A stretch of 64,000 nt of DNA from Rariloculus sp965263005 (GTDB lineage: Bacteria; Pseudomonadota; Gammaproteobacteria; Steroidobacterales; Rariloculaceae), in assembly GCF_965263005.1 (NCBI RefSeq), contig NZ_OZ253579.1, positions 1,612,001-1,676,000 of the forward strand, in the 5' to 3' direction. The notes beneath the pieces were generated by a model. That model saw nothing but the letters and a program-made list of their open reading frames with translations, was not told the origin of the DNA and ran no database searches. Positions within the stretch are counted from its first letter, which is position 1. The number at the start of each line of letters is the position of its first letter. This document shows positions 43,414 through 51,981 of the stretch, in pieces. A program made the position numbers and the translations under genes.

Positions 43414-43593
43414 ATGATCCCCAAGGAGTGCAAGCGACTCGCCGAGGTCGACTTCCCGATTGCGGACGTCTCGAAACACCCGGCGCGGGAGAAGTCGATC
43501 CGCCATGGCCATCCCTCGACGCTTCATCTGTGGTGGGCGCGGCGCCCCGAAGGAGGTCTTACCGGTGCTGTTCTCTCCGACGATCTAAGGTGA
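43414..43593 (+). pseudogene. DUF1156 DNA-methylase, N-terminal remnant
   Basis: The frame begins MIPKECKRLAEVDFPIADV and KSIRHGHPSTLHLWWARRP, the signature start of DUF1156-type adenine-specific DNA methylases. Similarity stops at about residue 46 and the frame closes after 59 codons, whereas full proteins are ~900 residues. With the DUF3883 and YhcG-like pieces it outlines the remains of a defence island. Confidence 0.75.
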
Positions 43594-43652
43594 GCGGCGC
43601 CAGTCGCGCCGTCTGCTGGCCGTGGAAACACCGATAGTCCCGTAGCGTTATC

Positions 43653-43812
43653 TCATCCATTTCTCTTGTCTCGGAGCGTGTCCCACACGCTCTTGGGCTC
43701 CGGAACGGGCTGTCCCAGCTCCTGTGCGCTTTCGATCCAGAACTGCATCGCGTCGTTGATGTTCAGACTGGCAGCCGAACAGTCATCCAACCACCGCCCA
43801 GACACATCCCGC
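43653..43812 (-). pseudogene. HicB-like antitoxin remnant
   Basis: Minus-strand reading gives DDCSAASLNINDAMQFWIES and then AQELGQPVPEPKSVWD before a TGA. The pattern of a helix followed by E-x-G-x-PVPEP is that of the C-terminal half of HicB-type antitoxins. The N-terminal part and any HicA toxin are absent. Identification is by a short motif. Confidence 0.4.
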
Positions 43813-44805
43813 TCAACCCCCAATCTCCCCCCTCAACTCCCTCCACCGATGACAAGCAACCTGCTGCCGCTCGCTGACAGACTCCCACTCCGGCGTCTTC
43901 TCCTCACAAACCTTCACCGCATGCGCGCAGCGTGTGTGGAAGCGGCAACCCGTCGGCGGCGTGACGGGCGAGGGGACATCGCCTTCGAGGACAATGCGTT
44001 CGCGTTTGCGGTCGGGGTCGGGTAGCGGTATTGCCGAGATGAGTGCACGCGTATAGGGGTGGCAGGCGTGCTCGCTGATTTCGCTCGACGGCGCCTGCTC
44101 GACAATCCGGCCGAGATACATGACGGCCACGCGGTTCGATACGTGCCGGACGACTGACAGGTCGTGCGCGATGAAGAGCAGCGCCAGCTCCATGTCGCGC
44201 TGCAGTTCCAGCAGCAGATTGATGATCTGGGCGCGCACCGAGACGTCGAGCGCGGATACCGCCTCGTCACAGACGATCAACTTTGGTTTGAGCGCAATCG
44301 CGCGTGCGATGCCGATCCGCTGCCGCTGGCCGCCCGAGAACTCGTGAGGAAACCGGCTGACAGCACTGCGCGGCAGTCCCACGCGCTCAAGCAGGTCGCC
44401 GGCCCATTCGTTGCGTTCCTCGGGCGTGCCGAGCTTGTGGATGACGAAGGGTTCCTCGAGGATCTGTCCCACCGTATGGCGCGCGTTGAGCGACTCCGTC
44501 GGGTCCTGGAAGATGATCTGTATGTCGCGGCGCAGAACGCGCCACTCGCTGCGGCTCAAGGTGCCGAGATCGCGCCCTTCGAAAAGCACCTTGCCGCCGG
44601 TGGGCTTAAGCAGGTTGAGTATCGTCTTGCCGACCGTGCTCTTGCCGCACCCCGATTCACCGACGAGTCCGAGCGTCTCGCCACGCCCCAGGGTCAACGA
44701 CACATCGTCGACCGCGTGCACGTCGCCGACCTTGCGCAGCAGCACTCCGGCACGTACCGGAAAGAACTTCGTCAGGTTGCGGACTTCGAGCAGCGGCGCG
44801 CTCAT
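43813..44805 (-). CDS. Peptide ABC transporter ATP-binding protein (DppF/OppF-like)
   Basis: About 330 residues from the ATG at 44805, overlapping the previous ATPase stop by 4 bases. Walker A GESGCGKSTVGKT, signature FSGGQRQRIGIARAIA, Walker B KLIVCDEAVSALDV, and the C-terminal oligopeptide-type segment GDVPSPVTPPTGCRFHTRC, whose Cys residues can bind an iron-sulfur cluster in this family. It pairs with the neighbouring ATPase to power the two permeases of this operon. Last gene of the leftward unit. Confidence 0.93.
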   Translation of the reverse strand: MSAPLLEVRNLTKFFPVRAGVLLRKVGDVHAVDDVSLTLGRGETLGLVGESGCGKSTVGKTILNLLKPTGGKVLFEGRDLGTLSRSEWRVLRRDIQIIFQDPTESLNARHTVGQILEEPFVIHKLGTPEERNEWAGDLLERVGLPRSAVSRFPHEFSGGQRQRIGIARAIALKPKLIVCDEAVSALDVSVRAQIINLLLELQRDMELALLFIAHDLSVVRHVSNRVAVMYLGRIVEQAPSSEISEHACHPYTRALISAIPLPDPDRKRERIVLEGDVPSPVTPPTGCRFHTRCAHAVKVCEEKTPEWESVSERQQVACHRWRELRGEIGG

Positions 44806-45788
44806 GCAGCGAGCCGGTGCCAGTGGTGGCAGGCGACCCCGTGGCCCGGAGCGCACGACTCGAGCGCCGGAACCTCCCTGCGGCAGCGCTCGTCGGCATG
44901 GCGGCAACGGTTCGAGAACCGGCAACCGGGCGGCATCTCGTTGAGTTTCGGCACGACGCCTTCGATCGTGTTGAGCGGGGTCCGGGATGGCGTATCCATG
45001 CGCGGCAGGGATTCGATCAATCCGTGGGTGTAGGGATGGCGCGGCGTATGGAACAACGGCCTGACCGGCGCGCGCTCGGCGATTCGCCCGGCGTACATGA
45101 CGAGGACCTCGTCACAGAACTCAGCGACGACCCCGAGGTCGTGCGTGATGAAGATCATGGTCATGCCGCGCGACTCCTTGAGTTCGAGCAGCAACTCCAG
45201 GATCTGGGCCTGCACCGTCACGTCAAGTGCCGTGGTCGGTTCGTCGGCGATCAGGATCTCGGGTTGTCCGGCGAGCGCCATCGCGATCATGACGCGCTGG
45301 CGCATGCCGCCTGAGAGCTGGTGCGGATACTCGCGGAGCCGCCGCACCGGGTCCGGTATCCCGACCTGCTCGAGCGAATCGACGGCGCGTGCCGTGAGTT
45401 CGGACTTTGCGAGGCCGGGCTCGTAAAGCCCGATCGCCTCGAACATCTGCTTGCCGACCCGGTGCACGGGATTGAGCGCCGTCATCGGCTCCTGGAAGAT
45501 CATGCCGATCTGCTGGCCGCGCACGGCCCGCATCCTGTCGCGGTCGGTCGAGGCCAGATCGTCACCCCGGAACAGGATCCTGCCCTCTTCGACGACGCCG
45601 GCAGGTTGCGGCAGGAGCCCCATGACGGCCAGTGCGCTGACCGTCTTGCCGCAGCCGGATTCACCCACGAGCCCAAGGGTCTTGCCGGCCTCGCAGTCGA
45701 AGCTCACGCCGTCAACGACGCGGATGTAGCCATCTTCGGTATGGAACCCGCAGCAGAGGTTCTCGACGCGCAGGATGGGCTCCGCCAC
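44802..45788 (-). CDS. Peptide ABC transporter ATP-binding protein (DppD/OppD-like)
   Basis: 328 residues. Walker A GESGCGKTVSALAV, signature LSGGMRQRVMIAMALA, Walker B ILIADEPTTALDV, and the C-terminal LNEMPPGCRFSNRC motif of the oligopeptide subfamily. In E. coli Yej the two ATPases are fused as YejF; here they are separate genes. It forms a heterodimer with the product of 43813-44805. Confidence 0.93.
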   Translation of the reverse strand: MAEPILRVENLCCGFHTEDGYIRVVDGVSFDCEAGKTLGLVGESGCGKTVSALAVMGLLPQPAGVVEEGRILFRGDDLASTDRDRMRAVRGQQIGMIFQEPMTALNPVHRVGKQMFEAIGLYEPGLAKSELTARAVDSLEQVGIPDPVRRLREYPHQLSGGMRQRVMIAMALAGQPEILIADEPTTALDVTVQAQILELLLELKESRGMTMIFITHDLGVVAEFCDEVLVMYAGRIAERAPVRPLFHTPRHPYTHGLIESLPRMDTPSRTPLNTIEGVVPKLNEMPPGCRFSNRCRHADERCRREVPALESCAPGHGVACHHWHRLAA

Positions 45789-45845
45789 GGCTTTTTAGCC
45801 CTGTTCGCCCTGTTCGCCCGGCTCGCTCCAGTCGCCCTTGTCCAA

Positions 45846-47723
45846 CTAGTCGACCCGCCAGGTCTCGTCCTCGATCGTCACGGGCTCGAAAGCGCGCCCT
45901 TCGTCCCTGGCCGCGAGCGTCTCGGCCTTGAGCTCCTCGTCAATCCAGAACAGCCCCGCGCTTCCGCTCGTGCTCATGACGTCGAAGATCACGTCGCTGG
46001 TCCGCGTCCCGTACCACTCCGGAAGCTTGACCCAGCGCCAATACGCTTCGCGCGTATACGGGACCTTCCAGGCCGGTATGAACGCGCCCGTATCGTGAAG
46101 GATCTGCTGGATCTCGTGCGCCAGCCCCACGCGCGACTCCTTGTCCGTGGCGTCCTCGTATTCGGTGATCAGCGCGTCGAGCTCGGGATCGTCGGTGGCG
46201 GTGATGTTGTTCGTCTGCGGGATGTGTGCGTTGGCAGAATGATAGTGCTCCCAGAAACGCGGCGTCAGGCTCGTCGACCACGCCAGCGATGCGATCTGAT
46301 GCTTTTTCTCGAGGATCTGCTTGAAGGACGATGAGGCGTCCATGAGCTGCAGGTTGAGCTCCACGCCGGTCTTCTTGGCTTCTTCCCTGAGCAGCACGAG
46401 CCGGGGCGTGTGTTCCTGCGTGCCGTAGACGATGCTGAACGCGAGCCTTTGGCCGTCCTTGACGCGGATGCCGTCCGGGCCTCGCGTGGTCCAATCGGCC
46501 GCGGCGAAATACTCGTCCGCCTTGTCGAGGTCGAAGCGGCGCGGCTCGATGTTCGGGTTCGTGTAGTCCCAATAGCCTTCGTGATGCATCTTCAGCCGTT
46601 CGTAGTCGCCGCGCAGCAGCGTCGTCAACAGGCGTTCGATGTTCATCGAGTGAGCGAGTCCGAGTCTTATGTTGCGGTCGGCGAGCAATGGATCGTCCAT
46701 GTTGAGCCAGAAACCCGCCGATGGCTGAGGATTATCGGTATAAAACTTGATCTTGTGAATGTAACCGTTATCAAACGGCTCGCCGACGGCTTTCTCGTGC
46801 CAGAAGTTCGGCATGACGACGGGATGCGTATCGAGTTCGCCCCTGAGGAAGTACTCCCAGGCGACGTTCATGTCGCGAATGACCGTGACGCGCACCTCGT
46901 CGACGTTGAAACGGTTCCTGAAGTACTTCACGTCGTTTCCCCACCAGTTGCCGACGCGTTCGAACGTCACGTACTGGCCCTTCTCGACGTGCGAGATGCG
47001 ATACGGCCCAGGCCCCGGAGCGGCCCGCCAGTTGTAGTCGACGACCCAGTTCTCGTCGAGCTTGTGAAAATGCCGCGGTGTCGGTCCGAGTCCGTACTCG
47101 TAGAGCAGTTCTTCCTTCGGTTTCGGCGTCGAGCCTTCTACCGAAATGGTGTAATCGTCGTACTTTTCGACGGCGACGATGTTGTTGGTGTAATGGTTGT
47201 TGTACCAGGGATCGACAATATGCTCCGAGCGCATGAAGTCGATCGTGAACAGGTAGTCGTCGGCCGTGATCGGCATGCCGTCGGACCAGGTCGCCTCGGG
47301 ACGGAGCCGGTAGTAGATCGTCTTGCCGTCCTCGCCATAGGCCCAGTGCGTCGCGAGCGAGGGCACAAAGTTCAGGGTGTTGGGGTGCGTGTCGACGAGC
47401 CCCACGCTGTTGTTGGCGCGCAAATAGGACGTGAACGAGCCGTTCGAATCCGGGCCCACCATCCGCAGGGTCAACGGAAAGCCCAGCATGTAACTGCGGA
47501 ACGTGCCGCCGCGTTTGGCTTCCGGAGAGGCAAAGACTTCGTCGTCCTCGTTGGTCACCCATTCGAGCCCTTCGGGCAACGGCACGCTGTCGTAGGTCGG
47601 GAGCACCTCGACGAAGCGCGTCTCCTCGAGTGTCACGGCGTCGTCCGTGGTGTCCGTCTCCGGCGGAGGCGCTTCACTGCAGCCGAACAGGACCAGAGGA
47701 GCGAGTAGTGCCAGCTTTCTCAT
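45846..47723 (-). CDS. Periplasmic solute-binding lipoprotein, family 5 (YejA-like)
   Basis: About 625 residues from the ATG at 47723. A lipoprotein signal is visible (LALLAPLVLFGC, Cys at ~15). The mature protein opens with a Thr/Asp-rich linker then LPEGLEWVTNDDE, RGGTFRSYMLGFPLTLRMVG and HPNTLNFVPSLATHW, all typical of YejA-type SBP_bac_5 proteins, and later TITADDYLFT-like and HHEGYWDYTNPN segments. YejA-type proteins bind peptides and microcin-like molecules. It lies between the permease and ATPase genes of the same operon. Confidence 0.92.
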   Translation of the reverse strand: MRKLALLAPLVLFGCSEAPPPETDTTDDAVTLEETRFVEVLPTYDSVPLPEGLEWVTNEDDEVFASPEAKRGGTFRSYMLGFPLTLRMVGPDSNGSFTSYLRANNSVGLVDTHPNTLNFVPSLATHWAYGEDGKTIYYRLRPEATWSDGMPITADDYLFTIDFMRSEHIVDPWYNNHYTNNIVAVEKYDDYTISVEGSTPKPKEELLYEYGLGPTPRHFHKLDENWVVDYNWRAAPGPGPYRISHVEKGQYVTFERVGNWWGNDVKYFRNRFNVDEVRVTVIRDMNVAWEYFLRGELDTHPVVMPNFWHEKAVGEPFDNGYIHKIKFYTDNPQPSAGFWLNMDDPLLADRNIRLGLAHSMNIERLLTTLLRGDYERLKMHHEGYWDYTNPNIEPRRFDLDKADEYFAAADWTTRGPDGIRVKDGQRLAFSIVYGTQEHTPRLVLLREEAKKTGVELNLQLMDASSSFKQILEKKHQIASLAWSTSLTPRFWEHYHSANAHIPQTNNITATDDPELDALITEYEDATDKESRVGLAHEIQQILHDTGAFIPAWKVPYTREAYWRWVKLPEWYGTRTSDVIFDVMSTSGSAGLFWIDEELKAETLAARDEGRAFEPVTIEDETWRVD

Positions 47724-47757
47724 GTCGGTCTCCGAAGAGGGCTCTCTTGCGGGTAGT

Positions 47758-48831
47758 TTACTCGTAAAAAGTGAATTGTTTCGGGTCGAACGCCTCACGG
47801 ATCGCTTCGCCCACGTAAGCGACCATGAGCAGCACGAGCGTCATCGCGCCGACGACCGAAGACACGATCCACGGAGCTTGCAGGTTGGCCGTGCCCTGCG
47901 CCAGAAGCTCACCCCAGCTCGGGGTCGGCGGCGGCAATCCGAACCCGAGATAATCGAGCGCCGTCAGCGCGGTCACGCCCGTGGCGACGGAGAACGGAAT
48001 GAAGGTGACGATGATCGAGATCGTGTTCGGCAGGATGTGCCGAAAGACGATACGCGGGCTCGATGCGCCGAGCGCCCGGGCGGCATCGACGTATTCGCGC
48101 GCCTTCTCCTTGTAGGTCGACGTGCGCATGTACCACGTCATGCCCATCCAGCCAAAGACGACCATGATCATGATCAACGTCCAGAAGTTCGGCACGATGA
48201 CCGAGGCGACGATCATGATTACGTAGAGGAACGGCACGTTCGACCAGATCTCGATGAGCCGCTGAAAGACGAGATCGAAGGCGCCGCCCCAGAATCCCAT
48301 GGCGCAGCCAACGGCGATCCCGACGACGTAATTGCAGACAAGCAGAATGACCGCGAACGCCATCGCGAGGCGGAACCCGTATACCAGGCGGGCAAGGATG
48401 TCGCGTCCGGCAACGTCGGTGCCCAGGTAGTGCTGTGTGCTCGCGCTCGGCGGATAGGGCGGGAACGCATCGTCTCTGAAATTCGTTTCGAACGGGTTGT
48501 AGGGCACGGGCGGCAGCAGCAGCCAGTTGCCGGTCGGCTCCGCACCGCTCGCCTCGGCGCTTTGCCGCTGCTCGGCGAAGCGCGCCGCGAGCTCGCGGTA
48601 GTTGGTTTCATAGTCGTAATCGAGGCCGAAAGCGGTGCCCGGCATGAAGTCGCTGTAGGTTGGGAAGGAGTAGCTTCCTTCGTATCTCACGACAACCGCC
48701 CGGCTGTTGACGAGCAGTTCGGCGATGAGCGTGGCCGCGAGCAATGCGGTGATGATCAGCAGTGAGTAGTAGCCGCGCCTGATCGAGCGGAAGCGCCGCC
48801 ACTGCTTGACTGTCTGCGGTCTCAGTCGCAT
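47758..48831 (-). CDS. Peptide ABC transporter permease (YejE/DppC-like)
   Basis: 357 residues. The N-terminus RRFRSIRRGYYSLLIITALL and the periplasmic insertion before the core are YejE-like. The transport core shows HYLGTDVAGRDILARLVYG and the EAA loop EYVDAARALGASSPRIVFRH. About six transmembrane helices. It lies 8 bases after the partner permease gene. Confidence 0.93.
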   Translation of the reverse strand: MRLRPQTVKQWRRFRSIRRGYYSLLIITALLAATLIAELLVNSRAVVVRYEGSYSFPTYSDFMPGTAFGLDYDYETNYRELAARFAEQRQSAEASGAEPTGNWLLLPPVPYNPFETNFRDDAFPPYPPSASTQHYLGTDVAGRDILARLVYGFRLAMAFAVILLVCNYVVGIAVGCAMGFWGGAFDLVFQRLIEIWSNVPFLYVIMIVASVIVPNFWTLIMIMVVFGWMGMTWYMRTSTYKEKAREYVDAARALGASSPRIVFRHILPNTISIIVTFIPFSVATGVTALTALDYLGFGLPPPTPSWGELLAQGTANLQAPWIVSSVVGAMTLVLLMVAYVGEAIREAFDPKQFTFYE

Positions 48832-48839
48832 CGGCCGCG

Positions 48840-49877
48840 CTATTGCCCGAACTTGACGCGCGGATCGATGAACGCGACGCAGATGTCGGACAGGATGTTA
48901 CCGACCAGGAACAGCAGCGAGGAGATTACGAGGATGCCCATGACCACGGGGTAGTCACGTTCGACGAGCGACTCGAAACCAAGGAGACCAAAACCGTCGA
49001 TGTTGAAGATGCGCTCGATCAGGAACGACCCCGTCAGGATCAGCGAAATGTTGTTGCCGAACGATGTCGCGATCGGGATGAGGCTGTTTCTGAGCGCGTG
49101 GCGGTAGACGGCCTGTTTGAAAGACAGTCCCTTGGCGATGGCGGTGCGCACGTAGTCGGCGGAGAGGTTATCCATCAGCGAGTTCTTCATCATGAACGTC
49201 GTCACCGCGAAACTGCCGGCCATGTACGACATGAGCGGCAGCACGGCGTGATGCGCGACGTCCACGATTTTCTGCCACGGTGTCATCCCGTCGAAGTTGT
49301 CGCTGACGAAACCACCGAGCGGGAACCACTCCAGTTGCGACCCGAGAAACGTCAAGAGCGCAATGCCGACGACGTAGCTCGGTATCGCGTAGCCGAAGAA
49401 CACGAATCCCGAGCTCACGTTGTCGAAGTGGCTGTGATGCCGGATGGCCTTGGCTATGCCGAGCGGTATGCACACGGCATACGTCAGGAACAGCGTCGTC
49501 AACCCGTAGAAGATCGAGATCGGAAACCGGCCTCTGATCGTCTCCCATACCGGCTCGTTGTAGCGCGTCGACCGGCCGAGATCGAGTACGAGCACCTTGC
49601 CGAGCCAATCCACGTAACTGACGAGGATCGGTTTGTCGAACCCGTAATAGGCGCGAAGCTGGTCGAGCTGATCCTCGGACAGACCGCTGCCGCCGACGCG
49701 CTGCGGACTGGAGATCGACGCGCCGCGGTCGCCGCCGGCGAGCAGCGCCTCGTTGAGCATCCGCTCGATCGGCCCGCCCGGGACGACCCGCGTGACGGCG
49801 AACACGAGCAGCGTGATACCGAGAAACGTCGGAACGATCAGCAGAAAACGCCGGATGAAATAGCTCGTCGTTTCCAC
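48840..49877 (-). CDS. Peptide ABC transporter permease (YejB/DppB-like)
   Basis: 345 residues, first gene of the five-gene leftward operon. N-terminus FIRRFLLIVPTFLGITLLVF with the VPGGPIE motif, then GLDLGRS-like and PISIFYGLTTLFLTYAVCIP segments and the EAA loop VRTAIAKGLSFKQAVYRHAL. About six transmembrane helices. It lies ~80 bases from the boundary of the integrated element at 49955, so insertion may have changed the native promoter region. Confidence 0.93.
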   Translation of the reverse strand: METTSYFIRRFLLIVPTFLGITLLVFAVTRVVPGGPIERMLNEALLAGGDRGASISSPQRVGGSGLSEDQLDQLRAYYGFDKPILVSYVDWLGKVLVLDLGRSTRYNEPVWETIRGRFPISIFYGLTTLFLTYAVCIPLGIAKAIRHHSHFDNVSSGFVFFGYAIPSYVVGIALLTFLGSQLEWFPLGGFVSDNFDGMTPWQKIVDVAHHAVLPLMSYMAGSFAVTTFMMKNSLMDNLSADYVRTAIAKGLSFKQAVYRHALRNSLIPIATSFGNNISLILTGSFLIERIFNIDGFGLLGFESLVERDYPVVMGILVISSLLFLVGNILSDICVAFIDPRVKFGQ

Positions 49878-49954
49878 GTTACGTCAGACCGCGCCCTGAC
49901 TCGGAATAACCGAAAGCGGACATGGTAGCGCGCCCGCGGTTGGGGGACGAAATG

Positions 49955-49971
49955 CCGTCACCAGAGGGATA
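49955..49971. other. Candidate attachment site, left end
   Basis: CCGTCACCAGAGGGATA matches 15 of 17 bases of the sequence at the 3' end of moeA (62638-62654), including a perfect 10-base core CCGTCACCAG. It lies where coding style changes from host-like to phage-like. Confidence 0.5.
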
Positions 49972-50089
49972 GAAACAGCCTGAAACCCGCATAGGTAAGC
50001 CATTTTAATGTCTTTTAGACCTGCAATCTGGCTAATTTTTGTGTCCTTTCACAAAAAAGGAGGGCCAGCTTGCCCCCCGGATTGCGCAA

Positions 50090-50112
50090 AAGGCCGGGCA
50101 TGTCCCGGCCTT
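50090..50112 (-). terminator. Strong hairpin, possible leftward terminator
   Basis: Perfect 9-base arms AAGGCCGGG/CCCGGCCTT around CATGT. Read leftward it is followed by a short T-run (CCTTTTGCG), so it could end minus-strand transcription at the element edge. The T-run is short. Confidence 0.45.
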
Positions 50113-50133
50113 CACGACTGTATGAATGTACAG

Positions 50134-50162
50134 TTGACAGATATAACCTATGGCTATATGCT
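50134..50162 (+). promoter_or_regulatory. Candidate promoter for the plus-strand accessory genes
   Basis: TTGACA at 50134-50139 and TATGCT at 50157-50162 are separated by 17 bases. It lies 32 bases ahead of the start codon at 50194. Confidence 0.5.
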
Positions 50163-50193
50163 TATGCCCGAATGCAACACATTGGAGGGGACC

Positions 50194-50688
50194 ATGGAGC
50201 ATGTAGAACTAGCCAGCAAAGCTAAGCTGTCTTGGCAAGCGTACGGGAAAGCGAACACGGACAGGCTAGCAGCGTTCCACGAAACTGGCCAGCACCTTTT
50301 GAAGCTGAAGGCCGAATGCGAGCACGGGGACTGGCTGCCCTACTTGGAGGACATCGGCATCGAGGAGCGCACGGCGCAACGGGCTATGCGCATCGCCAAA
50401 AACGTCACGCTGTCGGATTTGGAGAAAATGGGCAGCATTGCGAAAGCTCTCGATCAGATAGAAAGGGACAATACGGCGTACCTCGCGGAGGCGGTATCGG
50501 TAGAGGACCTACAACCCCCGCCATGGGCTCCGACTACTCTGGCGTCGGCTGTCGCTCTCGTAGAGTGCATTGGCGTTGATTGGAAACGCGACTCGGAAGG
50601 TAGCAACCTCCCAGACAAGGTAGTGCTCAATCTACAAGCAATCCAAGACTTGCAGGGGGGATGGAAAGTCACTGCCAAGGTTGCTTGA
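50194..50688 (+). CDS. Phage-type protein, DUF3102-like
   Basis: 164 residues from the ATG at 50194, with GGAGGGG upstream. The N-terminal ~80 residues (FHETGQHLLKLKAECEHGDW, YLEDIGIEERTAQRAMRIAK) resemble DUF3102 proteins, a predicted DNA-binding family common in phages, plasmids and islands. The C-terminal half is not recognised. The gene lies at the left end on the plus strand, opposite to the head genes, in a typical accessory position. Confidence 0.65.
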   Translation: MEHVELASKAKLSWQAYGKANTDRLAAFHETGQHLLKLKAECEHGDWLPYLEDIGIEERTAQRAMRIAKNVTLSDLEKMGSIAKALDQIERDNTAYLAEAVSVEDLQPPPWAPTTLASAVALVECIGVDWKRDSEGSNLPDKVVLNLQAIQDLQGGWKVTAKVA

Positions 50689-50784
50689 AAAGCCCGCGAC
50701 ACGCGCGTTACGGCCATGCTACTATCCCGCGCCGCCGGGGAACCCTCACCGGATAGGCACTCATTCAGATTATGGGGAACAACT

Positions 50785-50976
50785 GTGACACTCGTTATTG
50801 TGAGAGATAGCAGCGGCAACCAAGTTGGAGCCTTCGATGCCTCAGAGTTCAAGACTGTTCATCCAGCCGGTACAGATGCCGAAGATGGATACGTCATTGC
50901 ACTAAGAGACGATAGACTCTTCTTTGCGAATCTAGACTTGGATGACTTGCTCGGGCAATTAGGCGACGAAATCTAA
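50785..50976 (+). CDS. Small protein of unknown function
   Basis: About 63 residues from a GTG at 50785, or up to 86 from a GTG/ATG-like start at 50716. The acidic sequence (FANLDLDDLLGQLGDEI at the end) has no recognised family. A terminator-like hairpin follows at 51012-51037, supporting a real transcription unit. The start is uncertain. Confidence 0.45.
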   Translation: MTLVIVRDSSGNQVGAFDASEFKTVHPAGTDAEDGYVIALRDDRLFFANLDLDDLLGQLGDEI

Positions 50977-51011
50977 CCCTACTTGCTTGGACGGTCCCGC
51001 TTCACTATCAG

Positions 51012-51037
51012 CGCCCGCCTAGTGCGGGTCGTTTTTT
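51012..51037 (+). terminator. Rho-independent terminator
   Basis: Stem CCCGC/GCGGG with loop CTAGT followed by TCGTTTTTT. It lies just before the next gene and ends the 50194-50976 unit. Confidence 0.7.
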
Positions 51038-51041
51038 AATT

Positions 51042-51923
51042 GTGCTGCGCAAACTACGTACGCTAGAATGCGCCGCACGATTATTTCGAGAACATGGCAT
51101 GTTAAGACTATCAATACCGTGGATTACGCGAGTAATTTCATCTATTCAAGTTCTTGAAAATATCCAGCGTGCGGACGCACCATTTGATATTTACTACAAA
51201 TGTGCTATTGCGAGAGCTAACATTGATAATATTTTCAGCGGTGCATATGCCCACTATCTTAAAGCCTCACAGAAACAAGCATCCGAGTTGACGGTTACGC
51301 TTGACCAGATTATCAACGCTATCGAAAATGAAGTGGAAGTCACCGAGATAGGCTTGTATGGTATACGAAATAGACCGACAGAGTTTGCGAATGTTCTTCT
51401 TGCTGAATTGAATGTTCTTCCGTCATTTTTAGTAACCGAAAAAGAAGGTTACAACGGGGAGGCGCTCGTTAGCGAAGGCTATAAACTGTTTCCTCCATCA
51501 ACGCTAGCAAAATGTCCAGAAACCCGTGCGGATATGAGCGAGGCCGGGAAGGCGCTTGCATTCGAATTGGCAACCGCGTGCGGATTTCACGTTTTTCGAG
51601 TAACCGAAGCAGTCCTTAAGCGATATTGGGATCATGTATCAAAAGGGAAGGACAGGACCAAAATACAGGGAATCGGAAGCTACGCAAGTGAACTTGAGAA
51701 AAATAAACTAGGTGAAGCGAAGGTTTGGGAGACTCTTAAGCAGCTAGCTAGACTGCATCGTAATCCTCTAATTCACCCAGAGGTTATTCTTTCTGTGGAA
51801 GAGGCAATTACAACGCTAGGGATTGCACGAAGCGCGATTAGTACCATGCTTGCTTCAATGCCAGACGTGCAACCCACAACTGCCAACCCAACACTTGGGA
51901 GCCTCATTGCGGCCAGTAAGTAG
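51042..51923 (+). CDS. AT-rich accessory protein with a HEPN-like RN-x4-H segment
   Basis: About 293 residues from a GTG at 51042; an internal ATG at 51099 is possible. All-helical by eye. Near the C-terminus is ARLHRNPLIHPEVILSVEEA, where R-N-P-L-I-H matches the R-x4-6-H ribonuclease motif of HEPN domains. No signal peptide or membrane segments. Codon usage is more AT-rich than the rest of the element, suggesting separate acquisition. Placed at the accessory edge, an abortive-infection or superinfection-exclusion role is possible but unproven. Confidence 0.6.
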   Translation: MLRKLRTLECAARLFREHGMLRLSIPWITRVISSIQVLENIQRADAPFDIYYKCAIARANIDNIFSGAYAHYLKASQKQASELTVTLDQIINAIENEVEVTEIGLYGIRNRPTEFANVLLAELNVLPSFLVTEKEGYNGEALVSEGYKLFPPSTLAKCPETRADMSEAGKALAFELATACGFHVFRVTEAVLKRYWDHVSKGKDRTKIQGIGSYASELEKNKLGEAKVWETLKQLARLHRNPLIHPEVILSVEEAITTLGIARSAISTMLASMPDVQPTTANPTLGSLIAASK

Positions 51924-51981
51924 TCCATGAGAGTGCACACACTTGCGCAAAGTTGCGCGCCGATGCATTCGCTGGTGTGCC

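Larger units (their letters stand above)
49878..50193. other. 316-bp boundary region upstream of the first element gene
   Basis: It contains the left attachment candidate, a hairpin at 50090-50112 and a promoter candidate at 50134-50162. From 49972 to 50089 I see a T/A-rich stretch with TCCTTT/AAAGGA arms (50045-50062) but no gene; the tiny frame upstream of 50194 has no family resemblance. Confidence 0.5.

Noticed and set aside
41923..43593. A functional defence system
   Set aside because: Only terminal fragments of the helicase and methylase remain and the nuclease frame is broken.
43813..49877. Glycine-betaine ABC transporter (ProU-type) as part of the amine pathway
   Set aside because: The binding protein is a YejA-like family 5 lipoprotein and the ATPases are of the oligopeptide type, not ProV/ProW/ProX.
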